DNA from: Antennarius striatus
Lineage: Eukaryota > Chordata > Actinopteri > Lophiiformes > Antennariidae
Reading direction: 5' to 3'
Assembly: GCF_040054535.1 (NCBI RefSeq)
Contig: NC_090796.1
Span: 7,934,501 to 7,998,500, forward strand
Length of the DNA: 64,000 nt
Positions 48,637 to 61,700 of this stretch are shown here, piece by piece. The notes beneath the pieces were generated by a model. That model made no database searches and was not told the DNA's origin. It saw only the letters and a program-made list of their open reading frames with translations. Position 1 is the first letter of the stretch. The number at the start of each line of letters is the position of its first letter. Made by a program: the position numbers and the translations under genes.

Positions 48637-51600
48637 CTGAGGGAGAGAAGGGGAAAGTCCTTAGTTTTAGTTTTTCACTCAAAACGTAAGGACAGCGAGG
48701 GAATAAATTCCCAAATAGGAACATGCCAGTCTTGTTTTTGAACTCACATCCTTCACCGCTGATGTGCTTGGGAAACTCATTCAGTCTGAAGCAAACATAA
48801 AAAAAATTATAAGATATTAAAAAATGTTATAGAAACCAAATTCCAAGACTTGAGACTCCAACTGGGTTAAAACAGAAGCCTTAACAATCTGCTGACCTTT
48901 AAAACATGCTTGTGAATTAAGATGCAGGTTGTTACATGAATCAGGATTCCAGTGAAAGGTCAGGGTTTGTCTCAACTTGAAACGTTTTGCTTTTACTCAC
49001 TTGATAAACTTCCGTGCAAAGGATTTGAGTTTCCCCGTTGCTGCTGCTGCTGCCAAGAGCAGATCCAAACTCTTTCCAGACAACATGTGTCCCAGGACGC
49101 CCAAAAGGCCATCAGGTGATTTGGAGTGATCTGCATCGACCGTCTGATGAATGTGAGAGGAAATGTCATGGATGTACATTTAATTTAATTATGATCTTTG
49201 CTTATTATTTGCTTATTTATTTTGTTTGTTATTGTTTTTTGTCTGTTTTTTGTTTTGTTTTTCCTTGCCTTGCCTGAAATAAATGAAAAAATGAAATGAA
49301 TGAATGAAATGAATCCTTTCACAAAACTGATTTGATTTGAGAACCATACTGGAATACGTATCTGTATTAATTCTTATGTTTCTTATGAACTATATTTCAT
49401 TGTTAAACTTTGGTCTGGAAGCTACTTCCTGATTTCTTGAGTTAGTATGTGTATGTGCTGCACTCTGCAAGAGCTTTGTAGTTGACACTTTGCCCAACTT
49501 TTCTTCCTAAGTATGTAGCTTTGCAACTGCACCCATTCTGAGCACTGCTGCAGACCAAACCAGCATCAGCGGATTGAGAACACCCTGTACAGTTCAGATG
49601 AGGTTATAATACCTTGAGAATATTAGTGACAGTGGGCTCTGCTCTCAGGATTAGACCTGGGTTGGGCTGGATGTTAGCATTTTCTGCTGTTTTTAGCTTC
49701 GGGGCAAACTCCCTGTCCTCGGTCCTGAATCAAATTTGCAAGGGGGGAGGGAAGGTAGGGAAAGAGGGGGGGAAGGAAGAAACAGGGTGGAGCAATACGG
49801 GAATACGGTGTACTGTGTGAATGTGGTGAACGAAACAGGTTACATCTTAAAATGTGTTCATTGTGAGACGGGAGCCTGTACCGTTTGGAAGTGAGGCAGG
49901 CTGTATTCGACTCTGACAGCAGGCCAAGCTTGTGACACTCCTGAAGGAGCATTCCGAGGCAGTCACAACTATACAAAGAAGACAATAATGTTAGATAACA
50001 TGGCGTTTAACGGGAATAGAGCTGGCCTTCTTCATAAGAATATCTTTATTAAAGACTTTAAAGGTTTGTCTAGTAAGATTTCAGATAGGTGTCAGGTGTC
50101 TTATGTAACAGAAGAGTCTCTGCTAGAATGAAGGGCAAATTTTATAAGACAGTGGTGAGGCCAACCACGATGTATGGATTAGACAGTGGTGGGGCTGGTC
50201 ATGATGGACAGAGTAGTGACAGTACCGTTGAAAAAAAAGACAGGAAGCTGAGCTAAACGTTCAGGAAATGAAGATGTTTAGGTTCTCTCTAGGAATGACT
50301 AGGTTGGACGCGATCAGAAATGAGTTTATCAGAGCAACAACCAAGGTGACAAAGTTAAAGTGAGCACACTTCTATGGTCTGGACACATTGAGAGAAGAGA
50401 TGGTGAGTATATTGTGACGGAGGTACCAGGAAAAAGGAAGACCAAATAGAAGGTGGATGTAGTGAGGAAGACATGAGGGCATTTGGTGATAGAGAGTAGG
50501 ATGCAGAAGGACGACACGCTGTGGCGACCCCTACTGGGGAAAGCCTAAAGGATAAGAATAAAAAGGATTAGTAGGATTTGAGACTTACTTGCATCTCTGA
50601 TCTGCTTTGTCCAGCAGAGGAGTGAGTTTGAGTAGGTATTGAAATGCAATATTCACATCCTCCATGAAGTCCTGGAAAATATATTTTCCATGATTAATGG
50701 TCATTGTTTTTATTCCAGGGCTGCTCATGATAGTGGGACAATGTGATATCCCATGAATAAAGTCGTTACCTGCCCTTTGTCACCATGAGGATACTTCTTT
50801 AACCGTAGCAGAACTTGTGGGATCTAGCATGAAGAAACAACAGAATTAGTAAGTGTAGTGAAATGAAATGTTATCAGCAAGTTGTGATACACTGAAGCCA
50901 GTCAGTTTCAGAGGGAATGTTAACTCTCAGTCCAACCTAAACAGAAAGAGAAGATAAAAGCAGCTCATAAGCAGACAGAAGGAACAGCCCTTGTCTTGGA
51001 AACAGATCTTACTTTCAGGAATGTGAAGGCAGTCCATTTGAGTTCCTCTGTGCCCTCTGGTGACTCAATGAGGCCAGTGAAGCAGGCCTTCCAGATCTCC
51101 AGGACAAAAAGAGAAGCTGGAATTCGCTGAGGGGGACAAAAAACATTCAGAATATTGCTGCAAAAAAAAAAAAACGAAATCCAAAAATCTACTGACATTC
51201 AACTTCATGTTTGGTCAGAGTAACATTCTTCAGTAGTAATCATGTTTTAATGCAGGCTTAACATTGCATTTCTCTTTGAAGACATATTCACCTGCATTCT
51301 CTTGATCATTATCAGCTGCTCCACCAGTGGCTGTATTTCCCCTGTCAGATTCATGGTCCCTTCCAGCATGATGAAGGCATGGACTGATGGGAAAGAGGCG
51401 TGTTGAAGAGGGTCACACTGCACAGACAGCATCGAGGGAATACTGAGGAAAGAGTCAAGAGTTAGCAAAAGGAAGCGTGAAGATCAAAACTGCATCAAGA
51501 CGGAGTTGTTTCAGGCACAAGTTACATAGTTCTGTATATTCACAAATGAAGGATTGAGTTGAAATACTTTATTTACCCTTTAACTAGTGATACACTCTCC

Positions 51601-53071
51601 TCTAGCTTATTTCTCAGTGTCTGATTAGATACACTGCCAAGGGCATCTGTCACTTTCACCACTGACTGCTCCACATTACTCCAGGATCCTGTGGAGGAAC
51701 AGAGGCAGAAAAATGTAAGATGTCTGGCTCATCACAAAATCTCAACTTAACTTCAGAATTGTTGCTCCACCATAAAGAGCAAGAACAGTAAAATTTGAGT
51801 TTACAGGCAAAAAAAATATTGTATTTGCCCTCGTGTATTTTGTTCAATCGTGCACGCTCACAAACAAAAACAATCGATGCACCTTGATCCTCCAGCCGAG
51901 CAATGTGGACCAGAGCTCTGTTCTTGCTGCTGTCCATTAAATTATGAAGCCGCTCCTGGCACGCCCTCAGACTGGCCTCTGTGCTGGCTGATGAACCCAG
52001 TTCTCTCAGCCTCTCGCAGTACCAGGCACAGCCCTGAAGCAGCCACACAACCACTCCCAGCAGAGCCCGACACAGCCCAATGCATTCCTCTGCTTTCCCA
52101 TAACAGCTGCAAAATCACAGATAATGCAGCAAAGACTGGAAAGACATGGCTTTTCTAAACTCAAACCCATTTCTCCAGGAAACAATAATGAAGGCAAGCA
52201 ATATATAAAAACTAACAAAGTGTGACTTGACATACTCTTGCAACCCTTTTTGCTGACTAAGAGTTACGCATATATTTACTGATGGTTAACATGAATATCA
52301 GTAAACACAAATGCCACAAAATTATGCAGTGGGTTATATGGTTGGTCTTAAATTAGAGATTGTTATTCATTAATACAAGAACTACACAGGTAATGCTTTT
52401 ATCTTAAAAAAAAAAGATTCATATGGTAAAAATCTATTGCTAATACAGTGACAAAACTGTCATGAATAAGTTAACAAACCTGAGACGATGACAAAACATG
52501 TCCATTATTTCCAAGAGCGACTTGACACACAGCTCACGGGAAAAATCATCAAACTATCGGAAAACAAACATAATAATAGTAAACTGCTTATATTTCATTG
52601 TGAAATGCATAATATCCTAATTTTAACAAGCATTACTTACCCTGCTTATGGCAGTAAGAACACTGGAATACGACACCATCTACGATAGAAGATAGAAGTT
52701 CACAAATGAACATCAAACCGGTGGATGAACTGTTCCATGACAGCATGACCACTGCTTTTTCTCTCACCTGGGAATTTATTGCATATTTTAGGTAGGACAA
52801 AATAAGTGGGTTTGGAGAGGGACCAATCATCGCCTGCTCCATCAGGGCTTCTGAAAAGCATTTACAGTCAGAACACTACTAAGAACCAAACGACGTTTAA
52901 TTCTTGTTGTGACTGGAAAACTTGACCACATCTCCTCTAACCTGCCAGGTTGAGGTAGTCCCATGTTGCCCCCTTTGGGAAGTTTTTCTTGATGTTTATT
53001 GCCCACTGGTAGTCACTCCAACGTTCTTTCCAAGCCTGCAGGATGGCTTGCTTTAAATTAACTACCTTCAT
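44394..53071 (-). CDS. med24: Mediator complex subunit 24, 25 coding exons, 989 aa
   Basis: MED24 is a tail-module subunit of Mediator, which links nuclear receptors and other activators to RNA polymerase II. The protein opens MKVVNLKQAILQAWKERWSDYQWAIN and ends AAKAISAL; its 989 residues equal the human length. Signature stretches seen include EGTMNLTGE, LIESPEGTEELKWTAFTFLK, DADHSKSP, GLLGVLGHMLSGKSLDLLLAA and LSASQLHTVNMRDPLNRVL. LxxLL-type nuclear-receptor motifs occur at about 556-560 (LVSLL) and 857-861 (LMRLL). All exon phases close without a stop. The 5' UTR exon ends at 53318 and carries an in-frame ATG three codons upstream. Neighbour csf3 lies tail-to-tail, as in human. Exon coordinates are in the two block entries. 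Confidence 0.97.
48748..53071 (-). other. med24: med24 exons 1-14
   Basis: Coding exons in transcript order: 52942-53071, 52768-52850, 52641-52679, 52480-52553, 51883-52106, 51577-51688, 51292-51442, 51013-51126, 50770-50823, 50589-50671, 49882-49968, 49613-49724, 49001-49143, 48748-48785. They encode about residues 1-481, mostly helical with no catalytic motif. Exon 3 is only 13 codons. Exon 14 is also short and diverges from human except for LNEF. Intron 10 contains an RTE fragment. Confidence 0.93.
50060..50560 (+). mobile_element. Degenerate RTE-type 3' fragment in med24 intron 10, antisense to the gene
   Basis: AAGACAGTGGTGAGGCCAAC, ATGAAGATGTTTAGGTTCTC and GGTCTGGACACATTGAGAG correspond in order to the KTVVRPAM, EMKMLRFS and RWFGHV parts of the element at 1450-2156. 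The fragment ends near TGTGGCGACCCCTACTGGGG followed by a short A-rich tail. Stops and indels are present, so this copy is older. The left border is approximate. Confidence 0.7.
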
Positions 53072-53450
53072 CCTGGTCAAAAATAAACATACAAACAACA
53101 TCGTGAAAATACATGATTGAAATCCACTGAGCTCATCTTTAGCTACGTTTTTAATAATTGTTGTGGCTAGCTGACGTTAGCCATTAGCACCATTCATTAA
53201 ATTGATTCAGTAATTTCAGATATAATTATCTTACTGGGTGCAAAAACACACACATGTCACTGACGTTAACGAGACAAACACCAGTCAATCTCTGTTGCTT
53301 TGACCTTTGACGCATACCTTGACATTTTCAGTTTTTCAAAAGCATAGCGGGACGTTTCTGCTTCTCCTCCTGCTTCTTCTTCTGCTTTTGCTTCTTCTTC
53401 TTCTTCTTCTTCAGATGTATCAAACCGTCGTTGCTGGATCGTTATCGCCC
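53072..53450 (-). promoter_or_regulatory. med24 5' UTR, first intron and promoter region
   Basis: A 5' UTR exon ends at 53318 with the donor GTATGCG; the intron runs to the acceptor at 53073-53074. Upstream lies a GAA-rich tract on the - strand (about 53360-53412), then GCCCCCTATTGTC. No TATA box is visible. The right limit and transcription start are uncertain. Confidence 0.5.
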
Positions 53451-54459
53451 CCTATTGTCAAAACAAAATATTTCGTTTTAAAATCTATTATTTTAGTTTA
53501 TTTAAACTTAAAAACATGCTATAAAATAAATTAGAGTACATTTTAAAACGTATGTCTCTCATTCCGAGCTAAGGCCGGTGAGTAATGACATAATTCATTC
53601 ATTCATTCATTCATTCCAGTATTTTCCTTTAGTTTCAGCGCTCACATGTTTCGCAAGTCGTTTGTTGCAATGCCCCTCCATAATACTGGAAAATGCTATT
53701 TTTGCGCACAAACCGTAAGGGTTGAATGAAATATGTTGACATCTCGGTATTCTTCCAGTGAAAAGATTAAGACGGAAAATGATTCGTTCAGACCTCCGTA
53801 CGAACATTGTTGAGAAAAATTTTGTTTATGAGAGAATTAGCGCAGAACGTTGAAATTTCCTGAGTAATCAGGTCAATTCTAAGGATTCTGAGATTATTAT
53901 ATCTATAGTTGGGGTTTTTTAAAGGCTCTTTTCTCAATGTAATCCAGCTCAGTTCCACACATGCCACATCCGATGTTGTGAATTCGACTGGGAAGATTAC
54001 TTTGACTGCATTATCACGTCAAAATGAAATTTGACGTAATTCTGAACACGGTATAACTCAGTAATGACGCAATAACATCACAAGATGTCGCACTCTACAC
54101 TGTGTGCACAATAGTTCATCGTGTATACTAGGTGTTACAAATAAGACAAACCAATTAAAAGACTAAAAAAAACAACCCCAAATAAACTTATCATCGTGCC
54201 TGGCAGGAGACCAGATGATTTAACCATCATTCTAAGTTGGACATCTTTTGTTTTGAACACATTTTACCATAATACACAACTGAAACAATTATAATTCAAA
54301 TGTCAATTGTACAGAAACAAAACACAGAATTACCACAATTTGTAGGAATGGTTTTAAGTTAGCTGGTATAATACTGAAAAATATTAAATATAAATATATC
54401 ATGTTTCACATTTTTATATATCTTAAAAATAGAAAATAATTGGCTACAGCCATGAAATG

Positions 54460-54780
54460 GTCATTGTGTCTGAGTTTGTTCACTGTCTGTATGTTGTTTG
54501 GATATAGTTAGCAGAATAGCTCCAAAGGTTTTTAACAGATTTCAATGTATTTTTTCATTGGGTGGATCTGGTGGGGATGAAGTGTTGAGATTCAGAGTCA
54601 CATCTCGATCCCGACCACCTCAGGAGTACTCCATGTAGTTGTCCCGCTTATCTCTACAAAACAACTGATTTCATCAAAGTTGGATGGGTCAGTCATCAGG
54701 CTGGGAATTCAGAAGCAGATCTTGATCACTGGGTGGATCCAGGAATTAGGATTAACTTTATATGTTTTCAACACAATCCT
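54460..54780. repeat. Possible degenerate fish interspersed repeat
   Basis: Phrases such as TGTTCACTGTCTGTATG, ACAGATTTCAATGTATTTTT and ACTGGGTGGATCCAGGAATT resemble a common teleost repeat recalled as containing a GTCTGT run, ATTTCANTGAAATTT and GGGCGGATCCAGGAATT. Divergence is high. Confidence 0.35.
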
Positions 54781-55690
54781 GAGGTGATTTCATTGTGCTG
54801 TTTGGCCTATTGTAGCCTACGATGGCCTGATGATGCCAAAACGATTGCCTGTCAGCACTACTGATCTATATTGTAAAGGTTATTATATCTATTATTAATG
54901 CCATATTATATCAGACATTGATAAAATGACTGATAGCATTCAGCTTTTACACTGCAGTATTCTGGGAGGTGAATAACCATTATCTTCAACAAACATAATA
55001 ATTGAGAAAATTTAGAAATCCATTCATCAAAAAAAATGAAAAAATAATAATATAAAATCTTATTGTTTGGTTAAAGCTGATGAGTTATTTCAGAATTTAA
55101 AAAAAAAATAACTTAATTCCATTTAAATTAGATAATTTTTCCCAATTATCCTTTCCAGAGCAATCAATGACATGCTTTGTCGTCTCATATTAGCACCCCA
55201 TTCAACTGTGTGATTCATCATCTCACTGTAATTTCATCTTTCTTGTGGGTTCATTTCTTTTCAACAGGGGTTTTTTTTTGTCCGTAACGTCACATCTCAG
55301 AATTAGAGAGATGAAAGTATTTGTGTGAAAAACATCTAAGATCTCAACAACTTCTAAGCAGTTGACAGTAAAATCTAATGCAAAGTTTGGAGTTGGTATC
55401 GTAACTAAGTTTTTCTAATTGTCTCCTTTGCAGGCTTTCGATCTCTCCTTCGTCATGTTAAAAGGGATTTTGTTCTCCATATCAAAAACCGGGTTAGCTA
55501 CCCCTGTCAGAGAAGGCCCTGTATTGAATCTGTGATAACAAAGACCCTCATTCTGCCTGACACCGGAGATGTTTTCCTGGCCAGAGCAGCGTCTTTGTCT
55601 TGGGACAGAGCGATGCCAGCCAGTAAGACATGATCTATGTGTCCTGGCATGGTCTTGGTAGGGTTGGGATAGAAGGGCGACGAAGGTGTG

Positions 55691-55694
<4 letters not shown>

Positions 55695-55724
<30 letters not shown>
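55695..55724. repeat. (GT)n microsatellite
   Basis: About fifteen GT units. Confidence 0.95.
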
Positions 55725-55726
<2 letters not shown>

Positions 55727-58700
55727 TTGGGGTTATTTGGGGAGACAGATCCTATCCCTGTTACCCCTGTTCAGCCCTGTTACTGAGAGCAGCATTGTGA
55801 AAGGTGCTGACAGGTATGAGGTTTAACCCGGTCTAAGTCTGGTCTAATGGAGGAACACACCCACTTTAGCTTTCCACAGTCACTCTTCTCAACATTGCAT
55901 GATTTCAAAGATATCAGCCGTAGCTCATGACATTAAAATAGGACATTAGCATTTAGAAAGTGTAATCAAAACTCCTCTTCAAATGACCTTTGAGTGAAGA
56001 TTTGTACTCATCTTTACAGCCCGAGGGCACCATCCACAAGATGTTGTATTGGGTTTTATTTTGAAAGAGATACTCATGAAAAGTAACTTGACATCACATA
56101 CTGTACCCATGAACTCCTTTACAATGGACCGAGAAACAGCTGCTTCCTTAAACCCTCAGCAAATATCACCAAAGCTTTAATGTTTGCATTTCTAATGTGT
56201 TTGGAACAAATTTCCATTGGATCCTTTCAGAAAAACTGATGGCATCCACCTGTAAAGTAAATAGAAGTGATATCTCAAGGGTAGAGCTGCACATAGGTGA
56301 CACCAGGGATTTTCTACTTTTATACAGGACATAAGTTAACTGTCTTGCTTTCCTTCAAAAACAGAGGGACTGCAGGCCCACATAGGTCATTTGTAAGGGT
56401 TGAGAGGCAGGAAATGAGAGCGCACCCCTCCACATGTCCCCTCTGGTTGTCCTTTCATGTTACTCTATGTATCAGGACAGACTTGAGGCACATATTGTAA
56501 TGGAGAGAAGACAGGGCACATAATGTGTTACCATGTTTAATGCTGCACACCCCTCTCTCAGATCGGAGTGCCTGTGAGGAACAGCTGATGATAAAAAGAA
56601 TACAGATGAACATTTGTTTGGGAAATCAAATATTTAGGTTTAAAAGATTTATGCATCCAGGCTTTGGTGACAAAACAAACCCGAACCCAAAGTGAACAAA
56701 CATTGGCAGACAGCAATGCATGCTGGAAAGCATCAAATAAAGCATATTCTATTGGCACGGGGGTGAGTAACATGTGGTTTTCCCTGTAAAACTATGGCTA
56801 TATTCTCATTATGAGCCTCATTGATAGTTTATATTGACCTGTGTTTAACTCTAATGTGGATACAACAGGCCCTCACGTATCGATTCAGTTTCGTTATGTC
56901 ACCAAATACAACAACAAAAACAACATATCTGTATTCAAAGTGAAACGGAGGCACTAGTGGTGAATGTCTGCATGACATGTTCTCCGGAAAATTGCAAACA
57001 CTTGGTCAGCTGTTCACAGATTGTAAACAGCTGACGATCTGCATTGTTGTTCTTACCCCTCCTCTCTACTCATTCCATTTTGCTGCACTGTCAACTCTGG
57101 TTAATAACAACAGAACACAATACATGTGCAAGTTTACACGGATTCCTGATCTGATTTTGAATCTGATCTAGAACCACACGTGCAAATCACTCAAATCCGC
57201 TTTAGAAAGATATATTTGTTGTAAGTTAAATGCTTAAAATTTGTTTGTTCATCCTTGCAATATGAATGAACCATTATACCTAATTTAAATAACTTTATTG
57301 GCTGTGTTTGAACATACAAAATCTACTAACGAATTCATTTTTAATGTAAAGAAACTGTTTTTTAATCTCCTTGTCTAATTTGACCCCTCTTCCTCTCTCT
57401 GCTCGGACACATTTCTCTCCTGTGACATCACACACATTTAGTTCCCAGAGTTCTCACCAGCCAGTGGAACCTGTCCGAACATCAAGTTGTCGGGTCTTGT
57501 GGAACATTTTCAGATGCGTCTTTTGTCGTTTGCTGGTCATAAGCATGAGGCTGAGACACATGTGGTGACAGCTTTTGATAGACAAGAGTTGATGGTGTCA
57601 TTTTCACAGCCAGCATTTGGAATGTCATTCCAAGAAAAGCACATTTGTTACTAATAACCTTCTATTTAAGTGTCACAGTAAATCATATCACTGCTGAACG
57701 CAACCATCATTCATTTGATTCTTTATGCCAGTACTTCTCCTATGGTCCAATTCTCGTCTTTTAAAAATGTCACAATATTTATTTAATATCGTAGCACACT
57801 GTTACACTAGCGCCTGGTGACAGGCTGTTATCCCCACTCAAACAATGCCTAAAAAAATATTTTATTCACATTTACAGTCTTCTGGTGTTTATTTGTGCCA
57901 TGTTGACAGCCGTCGGATGACAGCAGTGGGTTCTTGGCTTATCGCACAAGGCGACGAGCGTGGGCAGTCGGACAGGGCTTGTGTGTCGTCTCATTTAACA
58001 ACAGGCTACATAAAACATATCTCAGTCATTGGTAAAGTCTCATTACACTTAAAGACCTCAGACAGATCAATTTCTGCTTTCGACCAGTCAATGCTTCAAG
58101 ACAACTCATCTGTGGTCAAGTGTCTCATCATTTCCTTTATAGTACCATCTAAAGGCAGAATCTGGATGGAAAACGATTAAAACAATGACAGCATGAACGT
58201 CAGACCTGCTGCATGAATTGATTGATTCTATCACAGGAACTGACAGAAAGTACTTTCAGTGATTTTAGCCAAAGAGCCACATGAGACCTGACACCGAGGA
58301 GCTTTATTTAGCCTCTTCAACACAACTTCTCCTCAGTTCAGGCCGAGTTACAGGGAGTTTGTTCCAGAATTAATTATAATTAGCTTGGCCAGCTAGTCTG
58401 GATGGCTGCAGTCTGTGGGTGGTGTAATGCTTTTTGTTTTAAATTGTTGAAGCACACGTGTGAGTCCAGACCCCAGCTGGCTCCATCTACCGTTCGCTGG
58501 GAGTCACAGAGGGGACATTCCCGAGGGATCTTGGGTGTCGACTGGCTATTGCGTAATTTATTCAAAATATCACGATGACATGGAAATGAAAAACATATTT
58601 GTCTGTCTACGCGTCTGTCTCTTCCTGTATATATTACAAAATTAAACAACTAACACCTGCAGGAGACATTTTTGTACAGATGGACACGTGTATTCCCGCA

Positions 58701-61700
58701 AAGAAATAAGAATATCCTGGGAGACTGCCGGTTCAGAGTTATTTAGCTCATTCTCAGTGGGTATACATCCCATCTGTAAGGCATAGAATTGGATTTCCAT
58801 TGCAACCATTTCACTTGCAAAACAGTCAGATTATTTTTAAGTCCAGCACCTCTTGGCTTTGATTCTGATGATTACAGCACAATAGACATCACAGCCATCA
58901 AAAATTGGTTCCCTTTCAGAGTGAATCAAATTCTCTGACAGTGATGAATAATCTGTAATACTTTAACAAATCAGACTCATTAACACTCATTAACATTGTC
59001 CACCTCTAATCCTAAACTTCACTTCCACTCTGTGTGAATCCAAGCCACACAAAGCCTCCGCTTCCCAGGCCATGTTGCATAATCAAATGCTCTCAGCATG
59101 GCCTCTGTGATACAGGCCTGAGATCCGGCACCTTAGCTCAGCAAAACCAGAGGCCAGCATGTTAATCCTACATCTGTCATTCACTGTGGGCGATTTATTC
59201 ACCCCAAACTGAAACCTGACTCACAAAAAACTGGTGCACAGATCCAATACAAAGAGATCAGGCAGGATGATTGACAGCAGCCAAAATATTAATTAATTGT
59301 GCTACAATTGATTTCTTTAAAACATTTTTATAAAGGCTTTAGAAAAGGAAGAAAAGCAATACTTTTGATGACTCAGTTCCATCTTCAGTCATATGAAAGA
59401 AGTTGTTTTTTTACACCAGGATGACAGCAGAGCAGAAGTCATAATTCAACTAAATTTGTGGAACAAATACCCTTTTATTTCAAATTGCATGATCTAAAGC
59501 ATCTTTAAGAACATCATTCTAATCCCAAATTATATTATGCTTGAAAATCAGGTGACCTAATCAACACAGATTGGCCAATGAATAACGGTAGGATATTGAA
59601 GGCAAATGTTGGTTTGTGTTTCCGTGAAAGGAAATCATACTATAAAATCCACATACGAAACATCAAAACTAGACAAAAAGTTGATTTTCAAAGCAAAATA
59701 TCCTACTTAGAACATTTAGTGGGCACAATCATTTACCAAACATATAAAAAAACTCTTTTTACAAATGTGATTAAAAGAATCAAATATCAGCTGATGTCGC
59801 TCAGTCACTGGTATTATTTTTAACCTGAAACACCCTCCACTGGTTCACTGCACACTTCACAGTGGCATGTTTAGTGTGACACTTAACTGCAGTCATTTTT
59901 CACAGCAAGGAGTGTAGAATTATCTTATAAAAACACAGGCATGTTGAAATTTCTAACAACGGCTGCCTGTAACCTCTCATGGAGTGACTGTCTGAGACCA
60001 AATGAGCTGAATATAATCCCTCCATGTATTTGTCTAAAGGAAAACCTGTGTTTTTCCTGCCATCACAGGACAAAATATGTATGGAAAAAAAGGGGTCATT
60101 GTAAAATCCAACCTAAAAAAAGGCTTTCCTTGGTTCTGAGGTGGTAGCAGAAGTAACACTGGCCTCTCGCATTGATCTGAGGACAGCTGTGGGCTTGTTG
60201 CCTGGATTAGCTGTGCCAAAAGCCTCCAGGCCCAGCTGATTGTTTGTGTGTCACAGTGATTAATTGATGAGCCTTCTTGAATAATTGGCCCAAGACCAGG
60301 AAGTCATCTGACTTTGGTGACACGAATCTTGATCTGCCTTCTTAAAGCAGCCCTCATGGTGATGTATTACCTCTGCTACCACTTAATCCATTCATGAGGC
60401 TGGAGGATGTTGGTATTGGACTTTACATGTCAGTACAGTTGAGCCTGTGATGGGCAGGGTTCAACAAAAGAATAAAGAAAACATGTTTATAACAGTTAAT
60501 TTTTAATTGAACAGTTTAAATAACTTGAATTAAAACCAGAAGCCCAGTGGACATTGCTGCAGTACATAGGAAGACTTCTACAGAGGTCAAAGGTTTTTCC
60601 AACCATCCCTTTAAGAGAAATATCATGAGCATCTGTGCGGAAATGAAACAACAGAAATTAAATGATTGAGACAATCACACGCTTGCCTCATAATAGTGAT
60701 TTCATCGTAGTACTGAAAGTATTTATTGTTGTATTCTATCAAAAGGAACTTTGTATAAAAATAAGCAGGTTTATTCAACCTGCCTGCTCTCTATTGTTAT
60801 TCTTCTAACCTTACTATGAGTTTCCACTATAAACTTTTATAAGTCACTAAAATTCTTTTGTATATTTCATTTTGAAGGGCTCATTTTGTGGGCAACAACA
60901 AAGTTAAGACAAACAAAAATAAAATCCTTCAGTCAAATGATTGAGCTATGCATCTCAGTGACTTGGCATGGAAGATGCTGGCCTGTCACTTTTTTTAAAC
61001 CACTGAAATTTAAGTACAGTAGTAGTAGCAATAGGTACAGAACCGTCACACATCAGTGTATAGAACCTTCCCAGAAGGCAATGAGCATAATATATTTTTA
61101 AGGGTTGGGAAAAGACCACTTATTAACTAAAAAAAAAAAGTTTTACTACATCCTTCAGTTTTCTATAAAAGCAACATGTCACTATGAAATATCATAAAGT
61201 CAAGCATACTGCTAGCGGCAAACTATTAGGAAAATATAAGTCATTGTGACCAAAATAACAACCATTTTATGGTTCTCCTCTTTGTTTTCCTGTTGTACTT
61301 TTTTCTTCTTTTATATATATGTATAATGCTATTTATGGATACTTATTTATTAATGACAGTTAACCAAAACTGCTCCACAGGTAGGTGACATCGACTTCTC
61401 AGTGAGGTAAAAGGAGTTTGCTATAAAATGTGTTCTGTGACACTAGCTAAACATGTTGAGGTCTGAATTATAAATGCTGACTAGGAATCCAGAATAATGG
61501 TTTATCTTTGGAAATTATTGTTCATGCTTAATAAATAAAAATGCCATCATGCATCATAAAGTTCTCTTTTAATCTACTGCGTACATTGTTACCAATGATT
61601 GAATCTACGACTGCTACTTAAGAATTTAACTGATTTGCGTTTAAAGTTTGTGGCTATAATTAATGCTGTATTTTCAAGAATGACTGAGGTCTAAAAACAC

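Noticed and set aside
55430-55640. Acceptor-like TTTGCAG followed by a non-repetitive stretch, considered as a thra 5' exon
   Set aside because: No paired donor, promoter or homology could be shown.
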